DNA from: Pseudomonas sp. S31
GTDB taxonomy: Bacteria > Pseudomonadota > Gammaproteobacteria > Pseudomonadales > Pseudomonadaceae
Length of the DNA: 64,000 nucleotides
Direction of reading: 5' to 3'
NCBI RefSeq assembly: GCF_016648105.1
Contig: NZ_JACVVE010000034.1
Span: forward strand, 1-64,000
The stretch's first letter is position 1, and each line of letters starts with the position of its first letter. Of this stretch, positions 7,434 to 15,474 are shown in pieces. The notes beneath the pieces are model-generated. The model did no database searches. It saw only the letters and a program-made list of their open reading frames with translations, and was not told the DNA's origin. The position numbers were made by a program, and so were the translations under genes.

Positions 7434-8069
7434 TCAGCCCCGAGGCATCAGGGCGTCGACAGCGGAGTACTTCATGCGGTTGCTGTCCACCCAGTTCTTG
7501 AGCAGCGCATTGACCTGGCGGCTGAAGGTGTCGGTGACCGCTTCCTTGGGTGTATTGCCCACCATCGGCAGGAACCAGATACCCATCCAGGTATTGATCG
7601 CGTCATGGTTGCTGGTCTTGCCCAGCGACTGTCCACGCTCGTCCAGGGTTTCCAGGCTCATGGTGTACTGGTCCGTGGCCACCGACGGGATGATGGTCAA
7701 GGTCAGGCCGCTGATGAAGGCCAGTGCCATTTGCCCGCCGCCTGGGGCATGGTTGTACACCTTCAAGCGAAGGTTGTAGTCCCCTGGTTGCTTTTCGAAC
7801 TCGTCGAAGGTCACTCGACCGAACAGGCCTGACTCGTTGAACGCACGCTTGAGTTCAGGTTTGAGCATGTCGCGAGCCTGGGGGACTTCATTGGCCGAGG
7901 CATTGTCAGGGTTGCCCTGGTAGAAGTCGAAGTCCACGTAGACGTTCGGTTTATTCTGGTAGTTCGCCATCGATGGCAGGTCTACCGGCGCCACTTCATC
8001 CTTGGTGAAGCTGGCGCATCCACCGAGACTCAAGGCCAACACCAGGCCTAAAGTTTTTCCCAATTGCAT
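7434..8069 (-). CDS. Predicted lipoprotein of unknown function
   Basis: A 211-residue lipoprotein. The chosen ATG at 8069 gives MQLGKTLG, a hydrophobic stretch and lipobox SLGGC with the acceptor Cys at about residue 18; AGGAAG precedes it at good spacing. A longer frame reaching 8261 runs through a REP element and lacks a signal peptide, so it is rejected. The mature part has a segment with glycine-rich hydrophobic character (GGGQMALAFISGLTLTII) that could form a membrane-inserting hairpin or buried beta core. The function is not recognised. It converges on the lipoprotein gene at 6855-7400. Confidence 0.8.
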   Translation of the reverse strand: MQLGKTLGLVLALSLGGCASFTKDEVAPVDLPSMANYQNKPNVYVDFDFYQGNPDNASANEVPQARDMLKPELKRAFNESGLFGRVTFDEFEKQPGDYNLRLKVYNHAPGGGQMALAFISGLTLTIIPSVATDQYTMSLETLDERGQSLGKTSNHDAINTWMGIWFLPMVGNTPKEAVTDTFSRQVNALLKNWVDSNRMKYSAVDALMPRG

Positions 8070-8169
8070 ATCGACTTCCTTGCTGATTCCAGAATGCGCT
8101 CGCTTGAGCGCGAGGCGCATTCTAGAGGGTTGCCGACGTGAGCAAAAGATACCGCATTGACCTGGGCGG

Positions 8170-8243
8170 GCCTCTTCGCGGGTGAACCCGCTCCTACAGG
8201 GATGTGCGGTGCTGGGTAGGAGCGGGTTTACCCGCGAAGAGGC
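8170..8243. repeat. Inverted pair of REP elements
   Basis: Arms of 28 bp (8170-8197 and 8216-8243) match at 27 of 28 positions. Each contains the GCGGGTxxACCCGC core and the flanking CTCCTAC, separated by 18 bp. The stretch 8070-8309 contains nothing else obvious. Confidence 0.88.
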
Positions 8244-8309
8244 CAGCCCGGACAACAACAAACCCAGGTATCATTCCACCTGTTTTGTCGACCGCGCCAG
8301 GAACCCGTA

Positions 8310-8489
8310 ATGAACAATCTCGTATTACCCGCCGCCATTTTCATCAGCGTGATGGCCGTGGGCACCGTGCTCGAACACTTCGCGGTGCAAGGCAGCGTAA
8401 AGGTCGGCGCGCTGTGCGTGGTGGCGGCCGTTGCCCACGTTGCGGTGAATCGCTTCCAGCGCAGTCGTCGGCAAGACCCCAGGGGTTAA
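8310..8489 (+). CDS. Small membrane protein, 59 residues, unknown function
   Basis: ATG 8310 with AGGAA at 8299-8303 opens a 59-residue frame ending TAA 8487-8489. It encodes two hydrophobic segments (about 4-22 and 31-45) joined by a short polar turn, then a basic tail (RFQRSRRQDPRG), so it is probably a two-helix inner-membrane protein with the tail in the cytoplasm. Its stop overlaps the stop of the convergent sensor-kinase gene by 4 bp. The good ribosome site and clean topology argue that it is real. I recognise no family. Confidence 0.65.
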   Translation: MNNLVLPAAIFISVMAVGTVLEHFAVQGSVKVGALCVVAAVAHVAVNRFQRSRRQDPRG

Positions 8490-10531
8490 GCCACCCCAGA
8501 CTTGCGCAACAACCCTTCGATATTCAGCGTCAACGCCTCCAGGGCAAAGGGCTTGGTCATCACCGCCGTCAGTGGATCGCTCGGGGTGTCTTCCAGCACA
8601 TGCGGCTGTGCATAGCCGGACATGAACAGCACCGGCAGCCCCGGCCTGGTGCCACGGCCAGCCTCGGCCATTTGCCGCCCATCGATGCCTCCCGGCAGGC
8701 CGATGTCCGTCACCAGCAGGTCGATCCGGGTATCCGAGCGCAGCAGTTGCAGCCCTGCGAGGCTGTCCGCTGCTTCGATCACCACATAGCCGTAGCTGCC
8801 CAGCACCTCACTCACGAACAAACGCACCGACGGCTCATCGTCGACCACCAGCACTGTCTCGCCAGGTGCCGCCAAAGGCGCCTCACTGGCCGCCCGCGCC
8901 GGGTATCGCGCTTCGGCCTGGGCAGCATGGGCGGGCAATTGCAGGTAGACGCGGGTGCCTTTGCCTTCGCGCGATTCGATCCGCACCTGGCCGCCAGACT
9001 GCTTGGCGAAGCCATAGATCATCGATAGCCCCAGGCCTGTACCGGCACCCACTGGCTTGGTGGTGAAGAATGGCTCGAAGGCCTTGCCCAGGGTTTCGGC
9101 GTTCATGCCGATGCCATCGTCGGCCACGCAGATGGTCAGGTAAGTTCCGGGCAGCAGTTCCGGGTCGAGCTGCGGGCCCTCCTCCAGCCCCTGATTGTAG
9201 GTGCAGATGGCGATCGAGCCGCCGCTTGGCAGGGCGTCACGCGCATTGATGCACAGGTTCAACAGGGCATTTTCGACCTGCGCGGGGTCGACCAGGCAGG
9301 TGCTCGCAGTCGCCTCCAGTGCGACATTGAGGCTGATCGAGGGGCCCACGGTACGGCTGATCAGCTCTTCCATGTCGCGAACCAGGGTATTCACGTCGGT
9401 GGCCACCGGCTGCAGCGTCTGTCGCCTGGAGAACGCCAGCAGGCGGTGGGTCAACGATGCCGCACGTTGCGCCGCGCCATGCGCCACCGTCAGGTAGCGT
9501 TCGACGTCGACGATACGACCTTGGCCCAGTCGCAGCTTGATCAGGTCGAGGCTGCCGGTGATACCCGCCAGCAGGTTGTTGAAGTCGTGGGCAATGCCAC
9601 CGGTGAGCTGGCCGACCGCTTCCATCTTCTGCGACTGGCGCAGCGCCGCCTGGGCGGCCTCGCGCTCGGCCACGGCTTCGCTGACCCGGGCTTCCAGCGT
9701 GCGATTGAGCTCCAGCAGCTGCGACTCGGCCTCGCGGCGGGCCGTCACATCGATCGACGAGCCGATCAGGCCAGTGACCTCGCCAGCGTCGTTGACCAAG
9801 GGCGCCTTGATCGACAGCCAGTAGGTGGCAGAGCCGTCTGGCATGTCGACCCGCTCCTCGACCTGCACGGTCTTGCCACCGTGCATGATGCGCTGGTCGG
9901 TCTCCATCACTTGGCGCGCCTGGGCCTTGTCTTCGAGCACCTCCAGGTCGGTCTTGCCCAGGTAGAATGTCGGCGGCTTGCCGAACACCTGGGTGGCGCC
10001 GTGGTTGGCCACCAGCAGCCGGCCTGCCAGGTCCTTGGCATAGACCACACCCGGCACGGCAGCGGTGAAGGTGCGCAGCAGGGCCGACATGCGGTCGCGC
10101 TCGGCCTCCGCGGCCCGGCGCGACTCGATGTCCATCAACACCCCCGGGAAGCGTACCGCCAGCCCGTTTGCGTCCAGCTCGGCACGCCCATTGGCCTCGA
10201 CCCAGCGGTAACTGCCGTCCTGTTGGCGAACGCGATATTCGCAGCGGTAGGCACCACCCCGGGCCATGGTTTCCTGGATGTCGGCCGACACCCGCTCGCG
10301 GTCGTCGGGGTGGATCGAGGCGAAAGCCTCCTCGATCGGGATGCCGGCCAGGCACTTGTCGGCAGGCAGGTCGAAGGATCGCGAGAATCGCTCGTCGGCG
10401 GTCACGCGATTGCTGGGAATGTCCCAGACCCAGGTGCCGATGATCGCGCCGGCGTCGAGTGCCAACTGCAAGCGCTCGGCGGCGGTGGTCGGGAAAGCCT
10501 GATCCGGTATTGCGAGAGGATCGCGATCCAT
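8486..10531 (-). CDS. PAS-PAS hybrid sensor histidine kinase with C-terminal receiver
   Basis: A 681-residue soluble hybrid kinase with no membrane segment. The order is PAS (about 20-137, with the C-terminal PAC motif around YRWVEANG), a second PAS (about 150-265), a short coiled coil (265-300), the HisKA phosphoacceptor His315 in GGIAHDFNNLL, a HATPase with NARDAL (N box), DDGIGM (G1) and GTGLGLS (G2), and a receiver with acceptor Asp609 in VTDIGLPGG. It is downstream of and co-oriented with the sigma-54 regulator gene (48-bp gap), so it may be co-transcribed. It lacks a DNA-binding partner with a receiver of its own, so the output is unclear. The input could be an internal redox or ligand signal via PAS. 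Confidence 0.9.
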   Translation of the reverse strand: MDRDPLAIPDQAFPTTAAERLQLALDAGAIIGTWVWDIPSNRVTADERFSRSFDLPADKCLAGIPIEEAFASIHPDDRERVSADIQETMARGGAYRCEYRVRQQDGSYRWVEANGRAELDANGLAVRFPGVLMDIESRRAAEAERDRMSALLRTFTAAVPGVVYAKDLAGRLLVANHGATQVFGKPPTFYLGKTDLEVLEDKAQARQVMETDQRIMHGGKTVQVEERVDMPDGSATYWLSIKAPLVNDAGEVTGLIGSSIDVTARREAESQLLELNRTLEARVSEAVAEREAAQAALRQSQKMEAVGQLTGGIAHDFNNLLAGITGSLDLIKLRLGQGRIVDVERYLTVAHGAAQRAASLTHRLLAFSRRQTLQPVATDVNTLVRDMEELISRTVGPSISLNVALEATASTCLVDPAQVENALLNLCINARDALPSGGSIAICTYNQGLEEGPQLDPELLPGTYLTICVADDGIGMNAETLGKAFEPFFTTKPVGAGTGLGLSMIYGFAKQSGGQVRIESREGKGTRVYLQLPAHAAQAEARYPARAASEAPLAAPGETVLVVDDEPSVRLFVSEVLGSYGYVVIEAADSLAGLQLLRSDTRIDLLVTDIGLPGGIDGRQMAEAGRGTRPGLPVLFMSGYAQPHVLEDTPSDPLTAVMTKPFALEALTLNIEGLLRKSGVA

Positions 10532-10579
10532 GGGGTGTCTGTTCCTTGCGCCAGCGGGAGATGATCGACCGGGTGAATT

Positions 10580-12460
10580 CTACTTCAGCTTGTACTGCCG
10601 TGGATCGATGCCCCACTTACGAAGCCGTGACGCCAGCGTGGTGGGTTTCAGGCCAAGCAACTGGGCCGCACCGCCATCGCCTGAAACCTTGCCCGCCGTG
10701 CGTTGGAGCACCCCGATGACATTACGTTTCATCTGCCGCTGCCATTCTTCGTCCGCCGTGGGCTCCACATCCGGCAGCCCCTGGACCGCCCTCACTTGTG
10801 TTGGCACCCCGGCCCCGGCCAATACCTCCTCGAAGCTGATCCGCCCTTCGCGCGCCACTATCGTCTGGCGCTCGATCACATTCTGCAGCTCGCGGATGTT
10901 GCCCGGCCAGGTGTATTGCTTGAGCAGCTCGATCTGCGCCATCGGCATGCGCACATCCGGCTTGTTGAACGCTTGGCTGGCACGTTTGAGAAAATGGCTG
11001 GCCAGCAGCGGAATGTCATCCAGCCGTTCACGTAGCGGCACCGAGCGAATCGGAAACACGTTCAAGCGGAAATACAGGTCCTCGCGGAAGGTGCCCTGCT
11101 CGACCATGGCCCGCAGGTCGCGATTGGTGGCGGCGATCACGCGCACATCCACCGCCTTGGTGCGGTTGTCGCCCACCGCTTCGAACTGCCGGTCCTGCAG
11201 CACTCGCAGCAGTTTGCTCTGCAGCTCCAGCGGGATCTCGCCCACCTCGTCGAGGAACAACGTACCGCCGTCCGCCAGTTCGAAGCGCCCCACCCGATTG
11301 CTGACGGCACCGGTGAAGGCACCCTTGAGGTGCCCGAAGAACTCGCTTTCGAACAGCTCGCGCGGCACAGCCGCACAGTTGACCCGGATCAACGGCCGGT
11401 CGGCACGGCGGCTGCTGGCATGAATGGCGCGGGCGATCAGTTCCTTGCCCGTGCCGGACTCGCCAATGACCAGCACGTTGGCATCGGTGGCCGCCACCAG
11501 CTCGATCTGCTGGATCAGGTGGTGCACCGCCGGGCTCTGGCCGACGATCTCGTGGTGGTTGGCGTGGGCGTTGATTTCCTCCTGCAGGTACTGGTTCTCC
11601 ATCTCCAGCCGGCGCTGCAATTGCTCCACCTCGCTCAATGCCTCGCGCAGGCGCGCCTCGGTGCGCTGTCGCTCACGGATGTCACGAAACAGCACCACGG
11701 CGCCAACCAGACGGCCCATCTCGAAGATCGGTGTACTGGTGTATTCCACCGCAATCGGATCGCCGTTCTTGTGCCAGAACACCTCCTGGTCCACGCGGTG
11801 CACCTGGCCATCGGTGAACGAAGCATGGATCGGACACTGGTCGACCTCGAAGGCACTGCCGTCGCTATGACTATGGTGGAACAGCAAGTGTGCATCCTGG
11901 CCGATCATGTCGGCGGCGCTCCAGCCAAGGATGCGTTCTGCCGCGGGGTTGATGAAGGTGGTCTGGCCACGAGTGTCGAGGCCATAGATGCCCTCGCCGA
12001 CCGCGCCAAGGATCAGCCGGTTCTGTTGCTGGATACGCTCGAACACCTGGCCGATACGTTCCCAGCCGACGTGCCCGAGGCGATGCTGGCGGCGTGCCTC
12101 GGCGCGGTTGCGGCGCTGCTCCAGCAGGTCGCGGCGCTGGATCATCATCAGGATGCGTTGGCCGCTGCTGGCGCGGGCGATGAGCTCGACGGCGTGCTGG
12201 CGGTTGTCCAAATCCACCAGAGCCAGGTCGTCCGACCAGGCCTCGCCCTGGGTCAGCACCTCGTCGGTGAAGCTGACCCACGACGAAATGGCGCCGCGCA
12301 CGAAGCGGCTGAAGGTCAGGTGATCCGGCGCTGGAGACGAGCAACCGAGCAACTCAAGGGCGGCTGAATTGGCTTGCACGATACGGTCTTGCAACGGGTC
12401 GACCAGCATCAGGGCGAAGGGCGCTTCAGCGCAAACGTCTGTAGCCAAGGGGGCTGGCAT
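10580..12460 (-). CDS. PAS-containing sigma-54-dependent transcriptional activator (probable regulator of cynS)
   Basis: An enhancer-binding protein of about 626 residues. The N-terminal half holds two PAS-like segments, a linker coiled coil (ending QLQRRLEMENQYLQEE), then the AAA+ core with Walker A GESGTGKE, the sigma-54 contact loop GAFTGA, Walker B GGTLFLDEVGE, and a C-terminal Fis-type helix-turn-helix (AAQLLGLKPTTLASRLRKWGI). ATG 12460 is preferred over a 21-residue longer start at 12523, because the longer one would put a perfect palindrome in the coding region and neither has a strong ribosome site. It is divergent from cynS, which has a sigma-54 promoter, so it is the obvious activator. 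The palindrome overlapping its own 5' region suggests autoregulation. The start is uncertain, the family is not. Confidence 0.9.
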   Translation of the reverse strand: MPAPLATDVCAEAPFALMLVDPLQDRIVQANSAALELLGCSSPAPDHLTFSRFVRGAISSWVSFTDEVLTQGEAWSDDLALVDLDNRQHAVELIARASSGQRILMMIQRRDLLEQRRNRAEARRQHRLGHVGWERIGQVFERIQQQNRLILGAVGEGIYGLDTRGQTTFINPAAERILGWSAADMIGQDAHLLFHHSHSDGSAFEVDQCPIHASFTDGQVHRVDQEVFWHKNGDPIAVEYTSTPIFEMGRLVGAVVLFRDIRERQRTEARLREALSEVEQLQRRLEMENQYLQEEINAHANHHEIVGQSPAVHHLIQQIELVAATDANVLVIGESGTGKELIARAIHASSRRADRPLIRVNCAAVPRELFESEFFGHLKGAFTGAVSNRVGRFELADGGTLFLDEVGEIPLELQSKLLRVLQDRQFEAVGDNRTKAVDVRVIAATNRDLRAMVEQGTFREDLYFRLNVFPIRSVPLRERLDDIPLLASHFLKRASQAFNKPDVRMPMAQIELLKQYTWPGNIRELQNVIERQTIVAREGRISFEEVLAGAGVPTQVRAVQGLPDVEPTADEEWQRQMKRNVIGVLQRTAGKVSGDGGAAQLLGLKPTTLASRLRKWGIDPRQYKLK

Positions 12461-12486
12461 GGGCGGTATCCGAGCGGCGTGAATCA

Positions 12487-12535
12487 ACGAAAGTTCGTAA
12501 CTCGAATGCTGATATTTCGTCATTAACGAAATATC
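12487..12535. promoter_or_regulatory. Candidate enhancer sites for the sigma-54 activator
   Basis: A perfect inverted repeat, GATATTTCGT - CATTA - ACGAAATATC (12511-12535), is flanked by a smaller ACGAA-AG-TTCGT dyad (12487-12498) sharing the ACGAA half-site. The centre of the main palindrome lies about 90 bp upstream of the cynS sigma-54 promoter, a normal enhancer distance, and within the 5' region of the activator gene. Confidence 0.65.
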
Positions 12536-12604
12536 GTCAAACGCTAAATCAGTGATAAAGCTAAATATCCTTTGAAAACAGTTAGTTAAAATTCGAGCCG
12601 ATTT

Positions 12605-12619
12605 GGCACATCTCTCGCT
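12605..12619 (+). promoter_or_regulatory. Sigma-54 (-24/-12) promoter of cynS
   Basis: TTGGCAC-ATCTC-TCGCT: the invariant GG (12605-12606) and GC (12617-12618) have the required 10-bp gap. It lies about 45 bp upstream of the cynS ATG. The only enhancer-binding regulator in the neighbourhood is encoded divergently. Confidence 0.75.
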
Positions 12620-12664
12620 ATGGAGGATTCATACCCAATCGCAACTCCTTGAGAGACAAAGAAA

Positions 12665-13105
12665 ATGACCAAACTCGAAATGCACCACCTGATCATGGCG
12701 GCCAAGGCGCGCAAGGGCCTGTCGTGGGACGACCTCAGCGAGGCCGTGGGCAAGGCTCCGGTGTGGCTGGCCTCGGTCTGCTACGGCATGAACAGTGCCC
12801 CGCACGATGTCGCCGCGCACTTGTGCGAAGTACTCGAACTGGACGACACCGTCGCCCAGGCCCTGACCGTCTACCCGGTCAAGGGCTGGGACCAGGCCAT
12901 CCCGCAGGACCCGCTGATCTACCGCCTGTACGAAGTGGTCGGAGTATACGGCCCGACCCTCAAGGACGTGATCCAGGAGAAGTTCGGCGACGGGATCATG
13001 AGCGCGATCGATTTCTCCATGCACGTCGAGAAGATCGAAGACCCCAAGGGCGACCGCGTGCTGCTCACGCTCAATGGCAAGTTCCTGCCGTACCGCTCCT
13101 GGTAA
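12665..13105 (+). CDS. cynS: Cyanate hydratase (cyanase)
   Basis: A 146-residue protein matching cyanase along its length. It catalyses bicarbonate-dependent breakdown of cyanate to ammonia and CO2, in the cytoplasm as a decamer. The catalytic residues Arg87 and Glu90 (in YRLYE) and Ser113 (in GIMSAIDF) are present, each exactly nine positions before the E. coli counterparts (96, 99, 122). The N-terminal helical domain (1-75) is followed by the conserved VYGPTL...EKFGDGI block. No carbonic anhydrase gene (cynT) lies next to it, unlike in E. coli. The sigma-54 promoter suggests induction by nitrogen demand or cyanate through the divergent activator. Confidence 0.97.
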   Translation: MTKLEMHHLIMAAKARKGLSWDDLSEAVGKAPVWLASVCYGMNSAPHDVAAHLCEVLELDDTVAQALTVYPVKGWDQAIPQDPLIYRLYEVVGVYGPTLKDVIQEKFGDGIMSAIDFSMHVEKIEDPKGDRVLLTLNGKFLPYRSW

Positions 13106-13171
13106 TCGCTCCCGACTCGCGGCATCTCCACAGGGACATGCCGCCCACCGCTTCGTGCCGAGGAATCCCCC

Positions 13172-13990
13172 ATGTCCTACCTGTTACCCAGCGAATTCGT
13201 GACCAAGATGGTCGATGCCGGCGCATCGAAAATCCACATGTCAACGCGCGACACCCTGATCCGTGGCTACATGGCCGGCGCCATCCTGGCTCTGGCAGCT
13301 GCATTCGCTGTCACCATCGCCGTGCAGACGGGCTCGCCGTTGCTGGGCGCGGTGTTGTTCCCAGTGGGCTTCTCGATGCTCTACCTGATGGGCTTCGACC
13401 TACTCACTGGAGTCTTCATGCTTACCCCGCTGGCGCTGCTCGACAAGCGCCCGGGCGTGACGGTGCGCGGCATCCTGCGCAACTGGGGGCTGGTGTTCGT
13501 CGGCAATTTCGCCGGGGCGTTGACCGTTGCACTGATGATGGCCTTCGTCTTTACCTACGGCTTCAACGCTTCCCCCGGTGCGGTCGGTGAAAAGATCGCC
13601 AGCATTGGCGAGGCCCGCACACTAGGGTACGAGCAATATGGCGTCGCCGGTTGGGCGACCATATTCCTGCGCGGCGTGCTGTGCAATTGGATGGTGTCGA
13701 TGGGCGTGGTCGGCGCGATGATCTCGACCTCGGTGAGCGGCAAGGTCATCGCCATGTGGATGCCGATCATGCTGTTCTTCTACATGGGCTTCGAGCATTC
13801 GGTGGTGAACATGTTCCTGTTCCCCTCGGCCATGATCATGGGCGGCGGGTTCTCGATCATGGATTATCTGGTGTGGAACGAGATTCCCACAGTGTTGGGC
13901 AACCTGCTCGGTGGACTGGCGTTCACCGGTCTGACCCTCTACGGCACCCATGTCCGGACAGTTCGGGCCAAGGGCGCCGCGCAGGCCTGA
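13172..13990 (+). CDS. Formate/nitrite transporter (FNT) family channel
   Basis: A 272-residue integral membrane protein with six predicted helices and the FNT signature: LLTGVFML in the first half, the broken-helix segment NWMVSMGVVGAM and the central pore His in GFEHSVVNMF. FNT pentamers conduct small monovalent anions such as formate, nitrite, hydrosulfide or lactate. It follows cynS by 66 bp on the same strand with no terminator between, and so is probably in the cyanase operon. That position suggests cyanate, bicarbonate or nitrite as the anion, but no sequence feature decides this. E. coli cyn uses an MFS protein (CynX) at this place instead. Confidence 0.9.
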   Translation: MSYLLPSEFVTKMVDAGASKIHMSTRDTLIRGYMAGAILALAAAFAVTIAVQTGSPLLGAVLFPVGFSMLYLMGFDLLTGVFMLTPLALLDKRPGVTVRGILRNWGLVFVGNFAGALTVALMMAFVFTYGFNASPGAVGEKIASIGEARTLGYEQYGVAGWATIFLRGVLCNWMVSMGVVGAMISTSVSGKVIAMWMPIMLFFYMGFEHSVVNMFLFPSAMIMGGGFSIMDYLVWNEIPTVLGNLLGGLAFTGLTLYGTHVRTVRAKGAAQA

Positions 13991-14009
13991 ATGACTGCGC
14001 AAATCATCT

Positions 14010-14039
14010 GCAGGAGCGGCGGCGGACCGCCGCTCCTGC
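14010..14039. terminator. Perfect 13-bp hairpin after the FNT gene
   Basis: GCAGGAGCGGCGG - CGGA - CCGCCGCTCCTGC. Very stable stem 19 bp after the FNT stop, without a T-run. It is a likely transcription end or mRNA-stabilising hairpin for the cyn operon. Confidence 0.6.
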
Positions 14040-14191
14040 GGACGCCAACCTCACCGGCGTGGCGGCTGTGGCGAATGTTCGGATCGGTACTGTTCACCTT
14101 CCAACACCTTTCCAACAGTTGATGCTGCTTTCGAACATGGATGTGTCGAGAAATATGTCACAAGCACTTGATTTTATTGGCTTTTAGTATT

Positions 14192-14206
14192 GGCACGCCG
14201 TCTGCA
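14192..14206 (+). promoter_or_regulatory. Sigma-54 promoter of the sulfur-acquisition operon
   Basis: TTGGCACG-CCGT-CTGCA, a close match to the -24/-12 consensus with GG at 14192-14193 and GC at 14204-14205 (10 bp between), 36 bp before the first gene. SfnR-type sigma-54 activators control organosulfur genes in P. putida; no such regulator is encoded in this window. Confidence 0.8.
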
Positions 14207-14241
14207 ACGGGTGGTTATCCGTTTCACACACGAGCAGCCCC

Positions 14242-15465
14242 ATGACCCGCGAAAACCCCTCCGCCCACTACGATATCCGTCACCCCGACGCGCACATCAT
14301 CCGCGACGACGCCGAGGCGATCAGCATCGCCCACTCGGTGGCCAGCCTGCTGCGCGAGGGTGCGGCCGAGCGCGACCGCCTGCGCCAGGTCCCTGTCGAT
14401 ATCGTCGACGCCTTCTCCAACAGTGGCCTGTGGGGCATCACCGTGCCCCGCGAATATGGCGGTGCCGAAGTGTCCTTTGCCACCCTGGCCAAGGTCATCG
14501 CCATCGTTTCGGCCGCGGACCCATCGCTTGGCCAGATCCCGCAAAACCACTACTGCCTGCTGGAGGACATCCGCCTGCAAGGCACCCCCGAGCAGAAACG
14601 CCAGTTCTTCAAGCAAGCCCTGCAAGGCCACCGCTTCGCCAATGCCCTGTCCGAAACCGGTGGCAAGACCGTGCAGGACATCCGCACTCGCCTGGTCCGC
14701 GAGGGCGACGGCTACCGTATCGATGGCCGCAAGGGCTACTGCACCGGTTCGCTCTACGCCCACTGGATCGGTGTGCTGGCCCTGGATGAGCAGGATCGGG
14801 CGCAGCTGGCGTTCGTGCCACGCGACACGCCCGGCCTGGTCATCGTCGATGACTGGAGCAGCATGGGCCAGCGCACCACCTCCAGCGGCACCGTGCTGCT
14901 CGAAGGCCTGGGTGTGCCGGCGTTCAACCTGTTCCCTTCCTACCGTTCCTACGAGCAGCCGACCCTGGCCGGCCCGTTCGCCCAGCTGACCACCGCTGCC
15001 ATCGACGCAGGCATCGGCCGCGCGGCCCTGGACGACACCATCGCCTTCGTTCGCGAGCAGGCCCGCCCATGGATCGACGCCAAGGTCGAAAACGCCAGCG
15101 ACGATCCGCTGACCATCATCCAGGTCGGCAACCTGGAAATTCGCCAGGAAGCCGCCGACGCCCTGCTCGAACGTGCCGGCTGGGCACTGGATGCCGCCAA
15201 GCCGGCGCCGGACGAGGACAACGTGGCAGCCGCCTCGGTCGCCGTGGCCAAGGCCAAGGTGTTCACCACCGAGGTGGCCATCGAAGCCAGCAATCGCCTG
15301 TTCGAGCTTGGCGGAACGCGCTCGTCGTTGCTCAAGCACAACTACGACCGCCACTGGCGCAATGCCCGCGTGCATACCCTGCACGATCCGGTGCGCTGGA
15401 AATATCACCTGGTCGGCAACTGGGCGCTGAACGGCATCAAGCCGACCCGTCACGACTGGAACTGA
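14242..15465 (+). CDS. SfnB-family acyl-CoA-dehydrogenase-like sulfur acquisition oxidoreductase
   Basis: A 407-residue flavoprotein of the acyl-CoA dehydrogenase fold, closest in character to the SfnB/DszC/SoxC branch that oxygenates sulfur compounds using FMNH2 or FADH2. Features are GLWGITVPREYGG near 63-75, the substrate loop around IPQNHYCLLEDI, an ALSETGGK flavin segment, and a C-terminal RNARVHTLHDPVRWKYH block typical of this branch rather than of fatty-acid enzymes. It has no thioester-dehydrogenase catalytic Glu that I can place. It leads a five-gene operon with a monooxygenase and a Met-type importer behind a sigma-54 promoter, pointing to use of organosulfur compounds when sulfate is scarce. 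The exact substrate is unknown. Confidence 0.88.
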   Translation: MTRENPSAHYDIRHPDAHIIRDDAEAISIAHSVASLLREGAAERDRLRQVPVDIVDAFSNSGLWGITVPREYGGAEVSFATLAKVIAIVSAADPSLGQIPQNHYCLLEDIRLQGTPEQKRQFFKQALQGHRFANALSETGGKTVQDIRTRLVREGDGYRIDGRKGYCTGSLYAHWIGVLALDEQDRAQLAFVPRDTPGLVIVDDWSSMGQRTTSSGTVLLEGLGVPAFNLFPSYRSYEQPTLAGPFAQLTTAAIDAGIGRAALDDTIAFVREQARPWIDAKVENASDDPLTIIQVGNLEIRQEAADALLERAGWALDAAKPAPDEDNVAAASVAVAKAKVFTTEVAIEASNRLFELGGTRSSLLKHNYDRHWRNARVHTLHDPVRWKYHLVGNWALNGIKPTRHDWN

Positions 15466-15474
15466 GGCCGCCCC

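Noticed and set aside
8070..8261. N-terminal extension of the lipoprotein gene
   Set aside because: It reads through an inverted REP pair and destroys the lipoprotein signal; the ATG at 8069 has a good ribosome site.
12460..12523. Longer start (12523) for the sigma-54 regulator
   Set aside because: It would put the perfect palindrome 12511-12535 across its start, has no ribosome site, and adds residues outside the first PAS domain. Kept only as an alternative.
14100..14190. Possible activator dyad (TCGAACAT/ATGTGTCGA) upstream of the sulfur operon
   Set aside because: The two halves match only with a 2-bp offset, so it was not listed as an operator.
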